A stretch of 64,000 bases of DNA, taken from contig NZ_PGFQ01000001.1 of assembly GCF_029870955.1 (NCBI RefSeq), positions 1 through 64,000 of the forward strand, given 5' to 3'. Shown here in pieces: positions 31,468-40,033 of this stretch. This DNA is from Sulfitobacter faviae. Lineage in GTDB: Bacteria; Pseudomonadota; Alphaproteobacteria; Rhodobacterales; Rhodobacteraceae. Within the stretch, counting starts at the first letter, position 1. Every line of letters starts with the position of its first letter. A program made the translations under genes and the position numbers. A model generated the notes under the pieces. That model did not search any database and was not told the origin of the DNA. It saw only the letters and a program-made list of their open reading frames with translations.

Positions 31468-32063
31468 GCCGTTCCCCCAAAGCCGAGGCGCACCCGGCGG
31501 TAGCGTTCGATCAGGCTGCTGACGCCAAAGGGCATGCACCCTTCGCCAAGCGCCGTATCGTCGCGGTATTCATAGTAATGCGCGGCCAGCAGCATCACCG
31601 CTTGGGCCAAATCATCCGGCAACCCGCCCCAATCAGCGGCCATGCCCGCGTCGAAACTGATTAGCGCGGCCCCCGCACTCGGGATGCGCGGCAGGGCGGC
31701 GGTGCTGGCCCGAAGACGCGGCGCTTGCGCATCGCGTTCCAGCCAATAGCGCTCGGGGTCCACCGCCGTCTCCACCCCGTCCCGCGCCACAAGCGCCACC
31801 CGCGCGATCTCTTGCACAGGGGCCACGGGCAAGACCTGCGCCGCGGCATCGCGCCAAAAGGTCAGCGACAGGGCAAAACGCCGAATGATCAACACCTTGC
31901 CCGTCCGCGCCTCCACCGCCGCCATCGCCGCGCGCAGGAAGCTGCGCAACACCGGGTCTTGAAGGCCGTCCTGCGCAAAGCCGGTGCCAAGGCGCAGATG
32001 CATTCTGAAGGCCTCAACCGGCAAGACCGCATCCGGCACATTTGTCTCTTCGATCAACATCAT
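31464..32063 (-). CDS. GTA gp6, head-tail connector (adaptor)
   Basis: 199 residues, gp6-like head-tail connector, expected to bind below the portal. It reads MMLIEETNVPDAVLPVEAFR, DPVLRSFLRAAMAAVEARTG and ends in SLIERYRRVRLGFGGTA. It is separated from the capsid gene by 166 bp that holds a GC stem-loop at 32191. Confidence 0.88.
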   Translation of the reverse strand: MMLIEETNVPDAVLPVEAFRMHLRLGTGFAQDGLQDPVLRSFLRAAMAAVEARTGKVLIIRRFALSLTFWRDAAAQVLPVAPVQEIARVALVARDGVETAVDPERYWLERDAQAPRLRASTAALPRIPSAGAALISFDAGMAADWGGLPDDLAQAVMLLAAHYYEYRDDTALGEGCMPFGVSSLIERYRRVRLGFGGTA

Positions 32064-32190
32064 CGAACGTCTCCAAAAATCGCTCCCGCGCCCCTCGGGG
32101 CCATGCGGTTATTCCCGGACGCGCACCGGTTGCATTGCTCGGTCGGAGGGGAGCAGCTAGACAACGCAACCTCGCAGGCGCACGTCCGGA

Positions 32191-32210
32191 CCGGGGCCAA
32201 GTTGCCCCGG
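32191..32210. other. GC stem-loop between capsid and connector genes
   Basis: CCGGGGC and GCCCCGG form a 7-bp perfect stem around CAAGTT in the 166-bp gap downstream of the GTA capsid gene. No T-run follows, so it is not a normal terminator. It might slow transcript decay or reduce read-through, keeping capsid expression higher. Confidence 0.45.
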
Positions 32211-32229
32211 CCCCGGCTTCGGCACCGGC

Positions 32230-33410
32230 TTACGCCAGGCCGAATTTCATCAGCTTGATCGCCGCGAAATCGCTCACGTCGCCGCCGACACGTTTGGTGG
32301 CATAGAACAGCACATGCGGCTTGGCGCTGAACGGATCGCGCAGGATGCGCAGATCGGGGCGCTCGGCCACGGTGTAGCCTGCCGAAAAGTCGCCAAAGGC
32401 GATGGCCATCGCATCGGTCGCCGGATCGGGCATGTCCTCGGCCACCAGCACCGGATAGCCCATCAGCCGCGCAGGCTCCCCGCCGCCAACCCGTCGGACC
32501 ACAGGAACCGTCCATCGGTGTCTTTCAACTTGCGCACCTTTGCCGTGGTCTTTGAGTTCATCACGAAAACCGCATTCTTGCGGTAAGCCGCGCCAAGGGC
32601 ATAGACCAACTCAATGATCGCATCCGCCTCGGGGTTGGCGTTGGTGCCGCTGGGGACATAACCCAGATTGCCCCAGGTCCAGACGCCGTTGTCCACCGCC
32701 GGATGGCTCAGAAAACCGGTAGGCTTGTCGATGCCGTCACCGCTGACAAAAGCCGCCGCTTCGGCCCGTGCAAATTTGTCAGCGATACGCCCCGCCAGCC
32801 AACCTTCGATATCAAAGGCGCTGTCATCCAGCAGACGTTGGCTCGCCTTGGGCAGCGCGCTCAACTCATGCAGCGGCACGGTGATCCGGTCGATCTGGGG
32901 CGTGTCCGTCTCGGCCTGCGCGCCGCTCTCGGTCGCCCAACCAGCGCCCACATCGGCGTGATCGACCAACACGTCATAAGACGTGGCCTCCACCTGCACC
33001 ACCGAGGCAATTGCGCGGATCGACGCGCCCGCATTCAGCACAGATTGCACCCGGTCGGCGGTTTGCGGATCCACCAGATAGCCGCCATCCGAATTCACCG
33101 CCGTCGACATCGATTTGCCATCCAGTTCCAGCCCCCGCAGCCCGTCGTCATCGCCGTTGCGCAGATAGGCGTCAAAGGCTTTCTTATGCGGCGCATCGTG
33201 ATCGATCGCGCCCCCCAAAGGGCTGCGGGCAGGCAGGGTCATCTTGCGGTCGATCATGGCAATTCGCTCTTCTGATTGTTGAAGTTTCGTATCGATCTCG
33301 GCCCGAAAGCCGTTGAAGTCACTGACAAAACCGCTCACGGCCTGCCGCACTTCCTCCGCCGGAGACAGGTCTTTGCCCGCCTTTGTGCTCATCTCACTCT
33401 TGGTCATCGC
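32230..33410 (-). CDS. GTA gp5, HK97-fold major capsid protein (one frameshift)
   Basis: Capsid protein of about 393 residues. I chose the start MTKSEMSTKAGKDLSPAEEV at 33410, with AAGGAAA just before it. An N-terminal coiled coil (about 1-70) is the probable scaffold part cut off by the gp4 protease. The HK97-type core runs MSTAVNSDGGYLVDPQTADR to AGYTVAERPDLRILRDPFSA. A G is missing from a GGGG run near 32470 (GLAAGEPARLMGYPV after repair). Length 3n+2. Confidence 0.93.
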
Positions 33411-33436
33411 TTTTCCTTCGATCTGCTCAGTCAAAC

Positions 33437-34051
33437 TCAGGCTCTGCCCCGCACCATCTCGGCCCGCGCGGCATCAAAGGCCGCCGCCATCTCGCGCAGC
33501 ACATAGCCCACGGCCCTGAACTCCCCCTTCGCCCCGACCCGCGCCGAGGGCAGCATCGGAAAGGTCACCAAAGACACCTCCCAAAGCTCCAGTTCCGACA
33601 ACAGCCGCAGCCCTTTGGTGGTCTTGCCCGCCTTCACGGTGCGGTAGCCGATGCTGAGCCCGTCGATGGCCCCCGCCTCGATCAGCGCCGCCGCCTCCCG
33701 GCCCTTGGCCACAGTGCTAAGGATGCGCCCCTTGACCCAAAGGCCCCGGCCATCCTCGCGCACCTCGTCCCAAACGCCGATGGGCTGGGCCGGATCGTGC
33801 TGCCACAGCATCTTGACGCTGCGTCCCGCCTTCGCGACCGCCGCAAGGCTCGCTGCATAGGCCCCCGGCTCGACCACATCGCCGCCCTGATCGACCGCGC
33901 CAAAGAGGCTGGCATAGCCGCTGATTTCCAGCCCATCCTCGACCGGCGTCACGCTGCCGAAGCGGGCAAATTTATGCTCCAACCCGCTGCCCGTAGGCGC
34001 AACTTCCCCGTTCTCCGGCCAGCCGCCGGAGGCATCCAATTGATAAGTCAT
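33437..34051 (-). CDS. GTA gp4, HK97 prohead protease
   Basis: Serine protease of 204 residues that trims the capsid protein during assembly. The catalytic His is in VKMLWQHDPAQPIGVWDEV and the Ser in GAIDGLSIGYRTVKAG, both typical of the U35 group. Residues 30-60 (GLEISGYASLFGAVDQGGDV) are the conserved N-terminal region. It lies between gp3.5 and gp5 on one transcript. Confidence 0.92.
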   Translation of the reverse strand: MTYQLDASGGWPENGEVAPTGSGLEHKFARFGSVTPVEDGLEISGYASLFGAVDQGGDVVEPGAYAASLAAVAKAGRSVKMLWQHDPAQPIGVWDEVREDGRGLWVKGRILSTVAKGREAAALIEAGAIDGLSIGYRTVKAGKTTKGLRLLSELELWEVSLVTFPMLPSARVGAKGEFRAVGYVLREMAAAFDAARAEMVRGRA

Positions 34052-34074
34052 CGTATTTTTCCTCGTTCAGCCCG

Positions 34075-34299
34075 CTATGGTGCCACCGCCAGAAAGGATT
34101 GCACCGCCTGCGCCAAGATCACCGCCACCACGCCGTAGACCGTAAGCCACAGCCGCCGTTCCAACCGCTCCATCATCTGCTCAATCCGGTCGAGCCGCTT
34201 TTGCATGTTCTCCCGGTGCACCGCGCTGAGCGCCTCATGCGCTTGAAGCCGCAACCCCGGCGCGCATTCGAAGCGCTCGATTTCACGCAGCTCAGGCAT
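34075..34299 (-). CDS. GTA gp3.5, small membrane-helix head-formation protein
   Basis: About 74 residues: MPELREIERFECAPGLRLQA, a charged coiled-coil middle (RLDRIEQMMERLERRLW) and a C-terminal helix LTVYGVVAVILAQAVQSFLA. It corresponds in place and pattern to the small gp3.5 gene of RcGTA. An ATG three bases upstream is possible. It overlaps the gp3 stop by 8 bp. Confidence 0.8.
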   Translation of the reverse strand: MPELREIERFECAPGLRLQAHEALSAVHRENMQKRLDRIEQMMERLERRLWLTVYGVVAVILAQAVQSFLAVAP

Positions 34300-35470
34300 C
34301 ATCGGCCACCGCTGGAAGCCCCAACAGGCTGCGTTTCTCCGCATTGCTCAGAAACGCCGCCGCAGACACCCGCGCCCATTGCGCATCACGCTCCGCAGCC
34401 AATGCAGGCACTTGATCGAGGTCCGGCTTCAAACTCACCGCCGCCCCCAAATACCCGCTTAACCACTCCGCCAGCGTCGCCGTCACCCGTGTCGCCAAAG
34501 GCAGCACTGTCAGACGATAGAACGCCCGATGCGCCTCTTGATAATTCGCGTAAGTGGCATCGCCCTGCACCCCGATCAGCATCGGCGGCACCCCAAAGGC
34601 AAGCGCAATCTCCCGCGCCGCACTCTCCTTGGTCTTTTGAAACTCCATATCCGAGGGCGAAAATCCCATCGGCTTCCAGTCGAGCCCACCCTCCAGCAGC
34701 ATCGGCCGCCCGGCATTGCGCGCGCCTTGGTGATGGCTCTCCATCTCGCTCACCAGCCGGTCATACTGATCCTCGCTCAGCTTGCCCTGCCCCTCGGCCC
34801 CGCGATAGACGATCGCGCCGGAGGGCCGCGCGGCATTGTCCAACAATGCCTTCGACCAACGGCTCGCCGCGTTATGCACATCCATTGCCATGGCCGCCGC
34901 CTGCATGGGGCTGAACCCATAGTGATCGTCCTGGGGGTGAAAGTTGCGGATATGACAAACCGGCGTCGCCGCACCGCTTGCATCGAAACGGTGCTTGCGC
35001 CCGCCCACCGCATATTCATAGGCGATAGGCCAGCCATCCGCCCCCGGCACCACCCTCATCCGGTCCGAGCGAAGTACATGCAGTTCTACCGGCAAACCGC
35101 TCTCACCGCCCACGGCTTCGACATAGCCATCGCCGCTCAAAAGCATCTGCCCATACAGCGCCTCAAGCATCTCCGCCCGGCCTTGGCCCGCATTCGGGCG
35201 GCGCATCAGTTCGATCAGCGGGTGTTCGTCATAGCGCCGCGCGCTGTCCTGCACGACCAGCGGCAACGCTGCGGCAGCCTCAGCGATCAGCTTGACCGAG
35301 CGGAACCCAACCGGATTGCCACAGAACCCGGCACGCGTCAGGCTCACGCTATCGCGCGGGCTCCAAGCGACACGGCCCGAGGACTGATAGGCGACGACCG
35401 GCCCCGTGGCGGATGCTTTGCGCTCTGCTGTCTCACCTGCCGCCCCACGCCGTAGAAAATCGAATACCAT
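34292..35470 (-). CDS. GTA gp3, portal protein
   Basis: HK97-type portal of 392 residues. Start MVFDFLRRGAAGETAERKAS at 35470 with GAGGAG upstream. Conserved stretches are AGFCGNPVGFRSVKLIAEAA, YGFSPMQAAAMAMDVHNAAS and GVPPMLIGVQGDATYANYQE. It forms the dodecameric DNA gate through which the terminase packs DNA. The frame is intact. Confidence 0.93.
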   Translation of the reverse strand: MVFDFLRRGAAGETAERKASATGPVVAYQSSGRVAWSPRDSVSLTRAGFCGNPVGFRSVKLIAEAAAALPLVVQDSARRYDEHPLIELMRRPNAGQGRAEMLEALYGQMLLSGDGYVEAVGGESGLPVELHVLRSDRMRVVPGADGWPIAYEYAVGGRKHRFDASGAATPVCHIRNFHPQDDHYGFSPMQAAAMAMDVHNAASRWSKALLDNAARPSGAIVYRGAEGQGKLSEDQYDRLVSEMESHHQGARNAGRPMLLEGGLDWKPMGFSPSDMEFQKTKESAAREIALAFGVPPMLIGVQGDATYANYQEAHRAFYRLTVLPLATRVTATLAEWLSGYLGAAVSLKPDLDQVPALAAERDAQWARVSAAAFLSNAEKRSLLGLPAVADDA

Positions 35471-35601
35471 GTCGTCGCTCCTCATTCTGCCCGGCCCCGG
35501 CGGCGAAGACCTGCCCCGCATTGCCCGGCGTTGTCAGACTTTCCCTGAAATCCCTTAACGCTGGAGAAACCCACCGTGCGCTGCCCCGCGCAACAGCCCG
35601 C

Positions 35602-37014
35602 TCACAGGCTCCGCACCCCCGGGCTGCGCCACTGCGCGGCAGGCTCGATCATCAGCTCATGCAGCGCCCAGACCAGCGCATCGGCGCGGTCCGGGCTGCC
35701 CTTGCCCTCGTACCCCCGCGCCGTCATCAGACACATCTGATCCTCCAGCGCATCGAGCCCCGGCAAATGGCTCACCCGGCCCTGCTCATAAAGCGCCGCC
35801 ACAGGCTCGGCCCGCGCCACCTTGCCCCGCGCCGCATGCACGGTCTTGAGCGAGACCAGCGGATCGACCTGCCGCAAGACCTCGGCCACCAACTGCCCGC
35901 CCTGATTGACCTCAGCCACCAACCGATCCGCCCCGTAGCGCGTCATCGCCGCAATCGCCGCCTGCGCCCAGCCCATCGGCGTGGCCCCCTGCACCGTGCA
36001 ATCGGCCAGCACCACCGCCCGCCAATCCTGCGGCGGCCCCTTGGTCTGCGCCCCCACCACCACGATGCCACATTCATCCGATCCCGCCCCGCTGGTCGTG
36101 GCAGGGTCAAGGCCCACCACGATGCGGTCCAACTCCGGCGCCTCCCGCAGCCGCCCCGCCTCTAACAAGGCCGAGGTCCACAGCGCCCCTTCGGCATCGG
36201 CCAACAGAACCCCGTCCAACTCCTGCCGCCCCAGCCGCGTGCCCCGGTAGCGCGCCCGCACCTCTTCAAGGAACGACCCCGCCAGATTGGCCGCATTCGC
36301 CTCCGTCGGCGCATGGGTCGTGACCGTCGAGGGCGCGGCCAAAAGCGCCTTCAACACATCTACGTTGCGCGGTGTCGTCGTCACGCAGACCTGCGGGCGC
36401 TCCCCCAAACGCAGCGCAAACTGCAACTGGTCCCAAGCCTCCTGCCCGCGCTTCCACTTTGCCAATTCATCCACCCAAGCCGCATCGAACTGCGGCCCGC
36501 GCAGCCCTTCGGGGTCATGCGCCGTATGCACCGTGGCAATCGCCCCATTCGGCCAGACCAACCGCTTGCGCGTCGCCTCCCAATCGGGCCGCCGATCCGG
36601 CGGGCTACAGGCCAGAATGCCGCTGTCGCCAAAGATCATCACCTCGCGCACCTGCTCGATGGTCTCGCCCACCAGCGCCACGCGACTGCACGCACCGGGG
36701 TCAAGCGGTCGGCTCCCCTCAACCTTGCTGCGGACCCATTCCGCCCCGGCCCGCGTCTTGCCCGCGCCGCGCCCGCCCATGATCACCCATGTCCGCCAAT
36801 CGCCCTCGGGCGGCAGTTGGTGGTTGAGCGCCCAGAACTCAAACAAAAAAGGGAGAGCCAGAAGCTCTCCCTCACCGAGTTCATTCAGAAACTGCGCCTG
36901 GGTCTGAGCATCGGCGCAGGCGATCCAGCTTGCACCCGATGTCAGCCCGCGCTTTGTCCATGTCGAGGGCATAGCCCCCGCGCGCGATTCCAGCTTGTCG
37001 GTTCCGACAGTCAT
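35602..37014 (-). CDS. GTA gp2, large terminase subunit
   Basis: ATP-driven motor and nuclease that packs headfuls of host DNA into GTA heads. Walker A is VIMGGRGAGKTRAGAEW, Walker B is GPQFDAAWVDELAKW, and the nuclease Asp lies in IVVGLDPATTSGAGSDECGI. An ATG at 37014 gives 470 residues; another at 36972 (MPSTWTKRGLTSGASW) fits the family length better. Either start lies inside gp1 in a different frame, so gp1 and gp2 overlap by 90-130 bp. Confidence 0.93.
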   Translation of the reverse strand: MTVGTDKLESRAGAMPSTWTKRGLTSGASWIACADAQTQAQFLNELGEGELLALPFLFEFWALNHQLPPEGDWRTWVIMGGRGAGKTRAGAEWVRSKVEGSRPLDPGACSRVALVGETIEQVREVMIFGDSGILACSPPDRRPDWEATRKRLVWPNGAIATVHTAHDPEGLRGPQFDAAWVDELAKWKRGQEAWDQLQFALRLGERPQVCVTTTPRNVDVLKALLAAPSTVTTHAPTEANAANLAGSFLEEVRARYRGTRLGRQELDGVLLADAEGALWTSALLEAGRLREAPELDRIVVGLDPATTSGAGSDECGIVVVGAQTKGPPQDWRAVVLADCTVQGATPMGWAQAAIAAMTRYGADRLVAEVNQGGQLVAEVLRQVDPLVSLKTVHAARGKVARAEPVAALYEQGRVSHLPGLDALEDQMCLMTARGYEGKGSPDRADALVWALHELMIEPAAQWRSPGVRSL

Positions 37015-37224
37015 TCAGCGTGTTCTCCGCTTTCAGGCAATGCGCCAGCAGTCCCGCCACTTTGGACGTTTTGCCAGACACCGCAGTTTCCTTGAGTTCC
37101 CCCCGGACCGGGCCTGTTCCGTCAGACCTTCGATTTCCCGACGCAGCGCGCCGATTGCTTCTTGGAGACCGCGCAGGATTTCCGCGCTGTCTTCCGTCTC
37201 TTGCTCCGGGGTAATGATCGTCAT
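36881..37224 (-). CDS. GTA gp1, small terminase subunit (one frameshift)
   Basis: First gene of the GTA operon, about 114 residues. It starts MTIITPEQETEDSAEILRGL at 37224 with GAGAGG nearby, then a coiled-coil stretch (LQEAIGALRREIEGLTEQAR). After a break near 37085 it resumes VSGKTSKVAGLLAHCLKAEN and ends with a basic tail (RADIGCKLDRLRR). The pattern fits RcGTA TerS, which guides packaging without a pac site. Length 3n+2. The second half is overlapped by gp2. Confidence 0.8.
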
Positions 37225-37264
37225 CGCTTTACCTCTCGTTGGTTATCCCCAACCGAGCAGACAC

Positions 37265-37297
37265 AAAAAAACGACCGCCGGGTCACCCCGGGGCCGT
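37265..37297 (-). terminator. intrinsic terminator in the GTA leader (candidate attenuator)
   Basis: Read on the minus strand, ACGGCC-CCGGG, a GTGA tetraloop, then CCCGG-C-GGTCGT give 11 base pairs with one bulged base, followed by seven T. It lies about 40-75 bp upstream of gp1 and downstream of the candidate promoter at 37325. A 20-codon ORF (37243-37305, MGKRPRGDPAVVFLCLLGWG) runs across it but has poor ribosome-site spacing. On the plus strand there is no T-run, so it points toward the GTA genes. Confidence 0.75.
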
Positions 37298-37324
37298 TTG
37301 CCCATGTCCTCTAGCGTGCCACAA

Positions 37325-37353
37325 GTCCTACGTCAGACCGTCCGCAAAGTCAA
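37325..37353 (-). promoter_or_regulatory. candidate promoter of the GTA operon
   Basis: On the minus strand, TTGACT and TAGGAC are separated by 17 bp. Transcription would start near 37318, about 95 bases upstream of gp1, and pass through the terminator at 37265-37297. The site lies between the mltG terminator and gp1. Identified only by consensus. Confidence 0.45.
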
Positions 37354-37410
37354 GAAAAACTGTGTTAACAAGACCTTACAGAGGCGCGCGGCAAGCTCTC
37401 CGCGCGAATA

Positions 37411-37438
37411 AAAACCCCGCTGTCTCCAGCGGGGTTTT
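37411..37438 (-). terminator. terminator after mltG
   Basis: AAAACCCCGCTG pairs perfectly with CAGCGGGGTTTT around a 4-base loop; the minus strand then reads TTTTTATT. It ends 9 bp after the mltG stop and insulates the fab-mltG genes from the GTA operon. Confidence 0.92.
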
Positions 37439-37447
37439 CAGGTGGTC

Positions 37448-38631
37448 TCAGTTTCCGCCGGTTGAGGCATTGCCCGCCGCTTCCGCGCCGCGCTCCGCCT
37501 CAATTTGACGCCAGCGTGCGACGTTGCGGTTATGCTCGTCCAAGGTTTCCGCAAAAGCGTGCCCCCCGGTGCCATCCGCCACGAAAAAGACGTAGTCCGT
37601 CTCCGCCGGTTGCGCTGCGGCCATCAAGCTCGCCCGGCCCGGGTTGGCGATGGGCGTGGGCGGCAGACCGTCGATCACATAGGTGTTCCACGGCGTCTCT
37701 GCCCGCAGTTCCGAACGGCGCAGCCCGCGGCCCAGCACGCCCTTGCCCTCGGTCACCCCGTAGATCACCGTGGGGTCGGTCTGAAGCCGCATCCCTTGGT
37801 TCAAACGGTTCACGAAAACGCTCGCCACCTGCTCACGTTCGGCGGCGACACCGGTTTCCTTTTCGATGATCGACGCAAGGATCAGCAGATCCTCGGGCGT
37901 CTCGATCGGCAGATCGGGGTCGCGCGCTTCAAAGGCTTCGGCCAAGAGCACCTCCTGCGCCGCGGCCATCCGTGCAATCACCTCGGCCCGGTCGTCGCCC
38001 GGACGCACCTCATAGCTATCGGGCGCGAGGCTGCCCTCTGCCGGAAGCTCCTCAACCTCGCCGGTCAATTGCTCGACCTGCTTGAGCGCTTCGACAACCT
38101 GCCAGCTGGTCACCCCTTCGGCCAATGCCACACGAAACCGCGTGTCATTCGCACTCGAGATTTCGGTATAGGCTTCGGGAGCTTCTTCCTCACCCGGAGT
38201 GAATTCCGCGCGTTCGACAAAACGGCTGGTGACCGGGTCCAACTCACGGACCTGCACGCTCACCCGGTTCACCCCGATGCGATAGACAACCTCAGTACCG
38301 CAGGTGCTGGCCCCGCCTTGGGTCACGATGTCCACGATCCCCTGCATCGACGTGCCGGGCTGAACAAGAAAGCTGCCCGCCTTCAGGCTGCTCGACTTCT
38401 CCTCGTAATCCGCGCCCATGCGAAAGATCGCGGGCGAGGAAACCGCGCCCTGCTCCTCAAGGTTCTGGCTGACCTGCCGCATGTTCGAGCCGCGCTCGAC
38501 CTGCACACAGATCGCCTGTTCCAACGGCCCTTCAGAGACATAGGTCGACTTGCCCCAGAGGATGATCCCCCAAGCAGAAACAGGCCGACCAACAGAAACG
38601 TCACGGCGTTAGAGGCGATATGACGCCACAT
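37448..38631 (-). CDS. mltG: endolytic transglycosylase MltG (one frameshift)
   Basis: Inner-membrane YceG-family enzyme that cuts nascent glycan strands. It starts MWRHIASNAVTFLLVGLFLL at 38631, giving one N-terminal helix. After a break near 38560 the frame resumes EQAICVQVERGSNMRQVSQN. The catalytic region ILASIIEKETGVAAEREQVA contains the conserved Glu, followed by LQTDPTVIYGVT and ANPGRASLMAA. Length about 394, 3n+2. It starts one base after the fabF stop, and fabF-mltG order is common in these bacteria. Confidence 0.92.
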
Positions 38632-39891
38632 TTAGCTGACTTTCCCGAACAGAACCGATGCGTTGGTGCCGCCGAAACCAAAGGAATTGCTGAGCGCCAC
38701 GTCGATCTTGCGCTCGACCTTCTTGTTCGGCGCCAGATCAATCGGGGTTTCCACCGCCGGATTGTCGAGGTTGATCGTCGGCGGCGCTACCTGATCGCGG
38801 ATCGCGAGCATGCAGAAGATCGCCTCGATCGCGCCCGCGGCACCCAAAAGGTGCCCGGTGGCGGATTTGGTCGACGACATGGTCACATTGCCCGCCGCAT
38901 CGCCCATCAGACGCTCGACCGCGCCCAGCTCAATGGTGTCGGCCATGGTCGAGGTGCCATGCGCGTTGATGTAATCCACATCCGAAGGCTCCAGCCCCGC
39001 GTTCTTCAGCGCTGCACGCATGGAGCGTTCGCCACCCTCGCCATCCTCGGAAGGGGCGGTGATGTGATGCGCATCGCCCGACAGGCCATAACCCAGCACC
39101 TCGGCATAGATCTTGGCACCGCGCGCCTTGGCGTGTTCATACTCTTCCAGCACCACGATGCCCGCGCCCTCGCCCATGACGAAACCGTCGCGGTCCACGT
39201 CATAGGGGCGGCTGGCCTTTTGCGGATCGTCGCCGCGTTTGGTCGAGAGCGCCTTGCAGGCGTTAAAGCCCGCCATGCCGATCTCACAGATCGCCGCCTC
39301 GGCACCGCCTGCGATCATCACATCCGCATCACCGTATTTGATCAGCCGCGCCGCATCGCCGATGGCATGGGCGCCGGTTGAACAGGCGGTCACGACCGAG
39401 TGGTTCGGCCCCTTAAAACCATAGCGGATCGACACCTGACCCGAGATCAGGTTGATCAGCGCGCCGGGCACGAAGAAGGGGCTCACGCGGCGCGGGCCTT
39501 TTTCATGCATCATGACGGCGGTATTGGCGATGGAGTTCAGCCCCCCGATGCCCGAGCCGATCAGAACGCCGGTGCGTTCCTGATCTTCCTGCTCGGTCGG
39601 CTTCCAACCCGAATCCTCAACCGCCTGCTGGGCGGCGGCCATGCCGAAGAGGATGAAGGTATCGACCTTGCGCTGCTCTTTCGGCTCCATGTATTTATTG
39701 GCGTCGAAGGTGCCATCGCTGCCATCGCCCAAGGGCACTTCGCAAGCGTATTGAGTCACCAGTTTGCTGGCATCAAAGCCGGTGATCGGCCCGGCCCCGG
39801 ACTTCCCATCAAGGATCCGTTTCCAGCTTTCTTCCACGCCGTCCGCGAGCGGGGTAACCAAACCCAAACCCGTTACTACAACTCTGCGCAT
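38632..39891 (-). CDS. fabF: beta-ketoacyl-ACP synthase II
   Basis: Condenses malonyl-ACP with acyl-ACP in fatty-acid elongation. Start MRRVVVTGLGLVTPLADGVE at 39891; an upstream in-frame extension to 39939 lacks support. The catalytic Cys is in HSVVTACSTGAHAIGDAAR and the His residues in YINAHGTSTMADT and STKSATGHLLGAAGA. 419 residues, intact. It belongs to the fabD-fabG-acpP-fabF block. Confidence 0.97.
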   Translation of the reverse strand: MRRVVVTGLGLVTPLADGVEESWKRILDGKSGAGPITGFDASKLVTQYACEVPLGDGSDGTFDANKYMEPKEQRKVDTFILFGMAAAQQAVEDSGWKPTEQEDQERTGVLIGSGIGGLNSIANTAVMMHEKGPRRVSPFFVPGALINLISGQVSIRYGFKGPNHSVVTACSTGAHAIGDAARLIKYGDADVMIAGGAEAAICEIGMAGFNACKALSTKRGDDPQKASRPYDVDRDGFVMGEGAGIVVLEEYEHAKARGAKIYAEVLGYGLSGDAHHITAPSEDGEGGERSMRAALKNAGLEPSDVDYINAHGTSTMADTIELGAVERLMGDAAGNVTMSSTKSATGHLLGAAGAIEAIFCMLAIRDQVAPPTINLDNPAVETPIDLAPNKKVERKIDVALSNSFGFGGTNASVLFGKVS

Positions 39892-40033
39892 CTCAGTGCC
39901 CCTTGCCGATAATGTCTCGGCGAACCTCTTACCCTGCAAAAGCCTGTAGGCACAAGCATATCGGCGGGGGTCCGCAGGCAGAGCGCAAAAACGCCGATGG
40001 CCCGAATCTCAGGGGCCGTCGCCCGATTGGGGC

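Noticed and set aside
23173..37224. Prophage with decayed genes
   Set aside because: Gene content and order are those of an RcGTA-type transfer agent. No integrase, repressor or att sites are visible, and the breaks match error patterns seen in essential genes outside it.
37243..37305. 20-codon leader peptide gene in the GTA leader
   Set aside because: It runs across the terminator and is worth testing, but the AGAGG ribosome-site-like sequence is only two bases from the ATG, so I did not list it as a gene.
37448..38524. MltG without a membrane anchor
   Set aside because: The anchor helix is present at 38560-38631 in another frame; the loss is due to one missing base.
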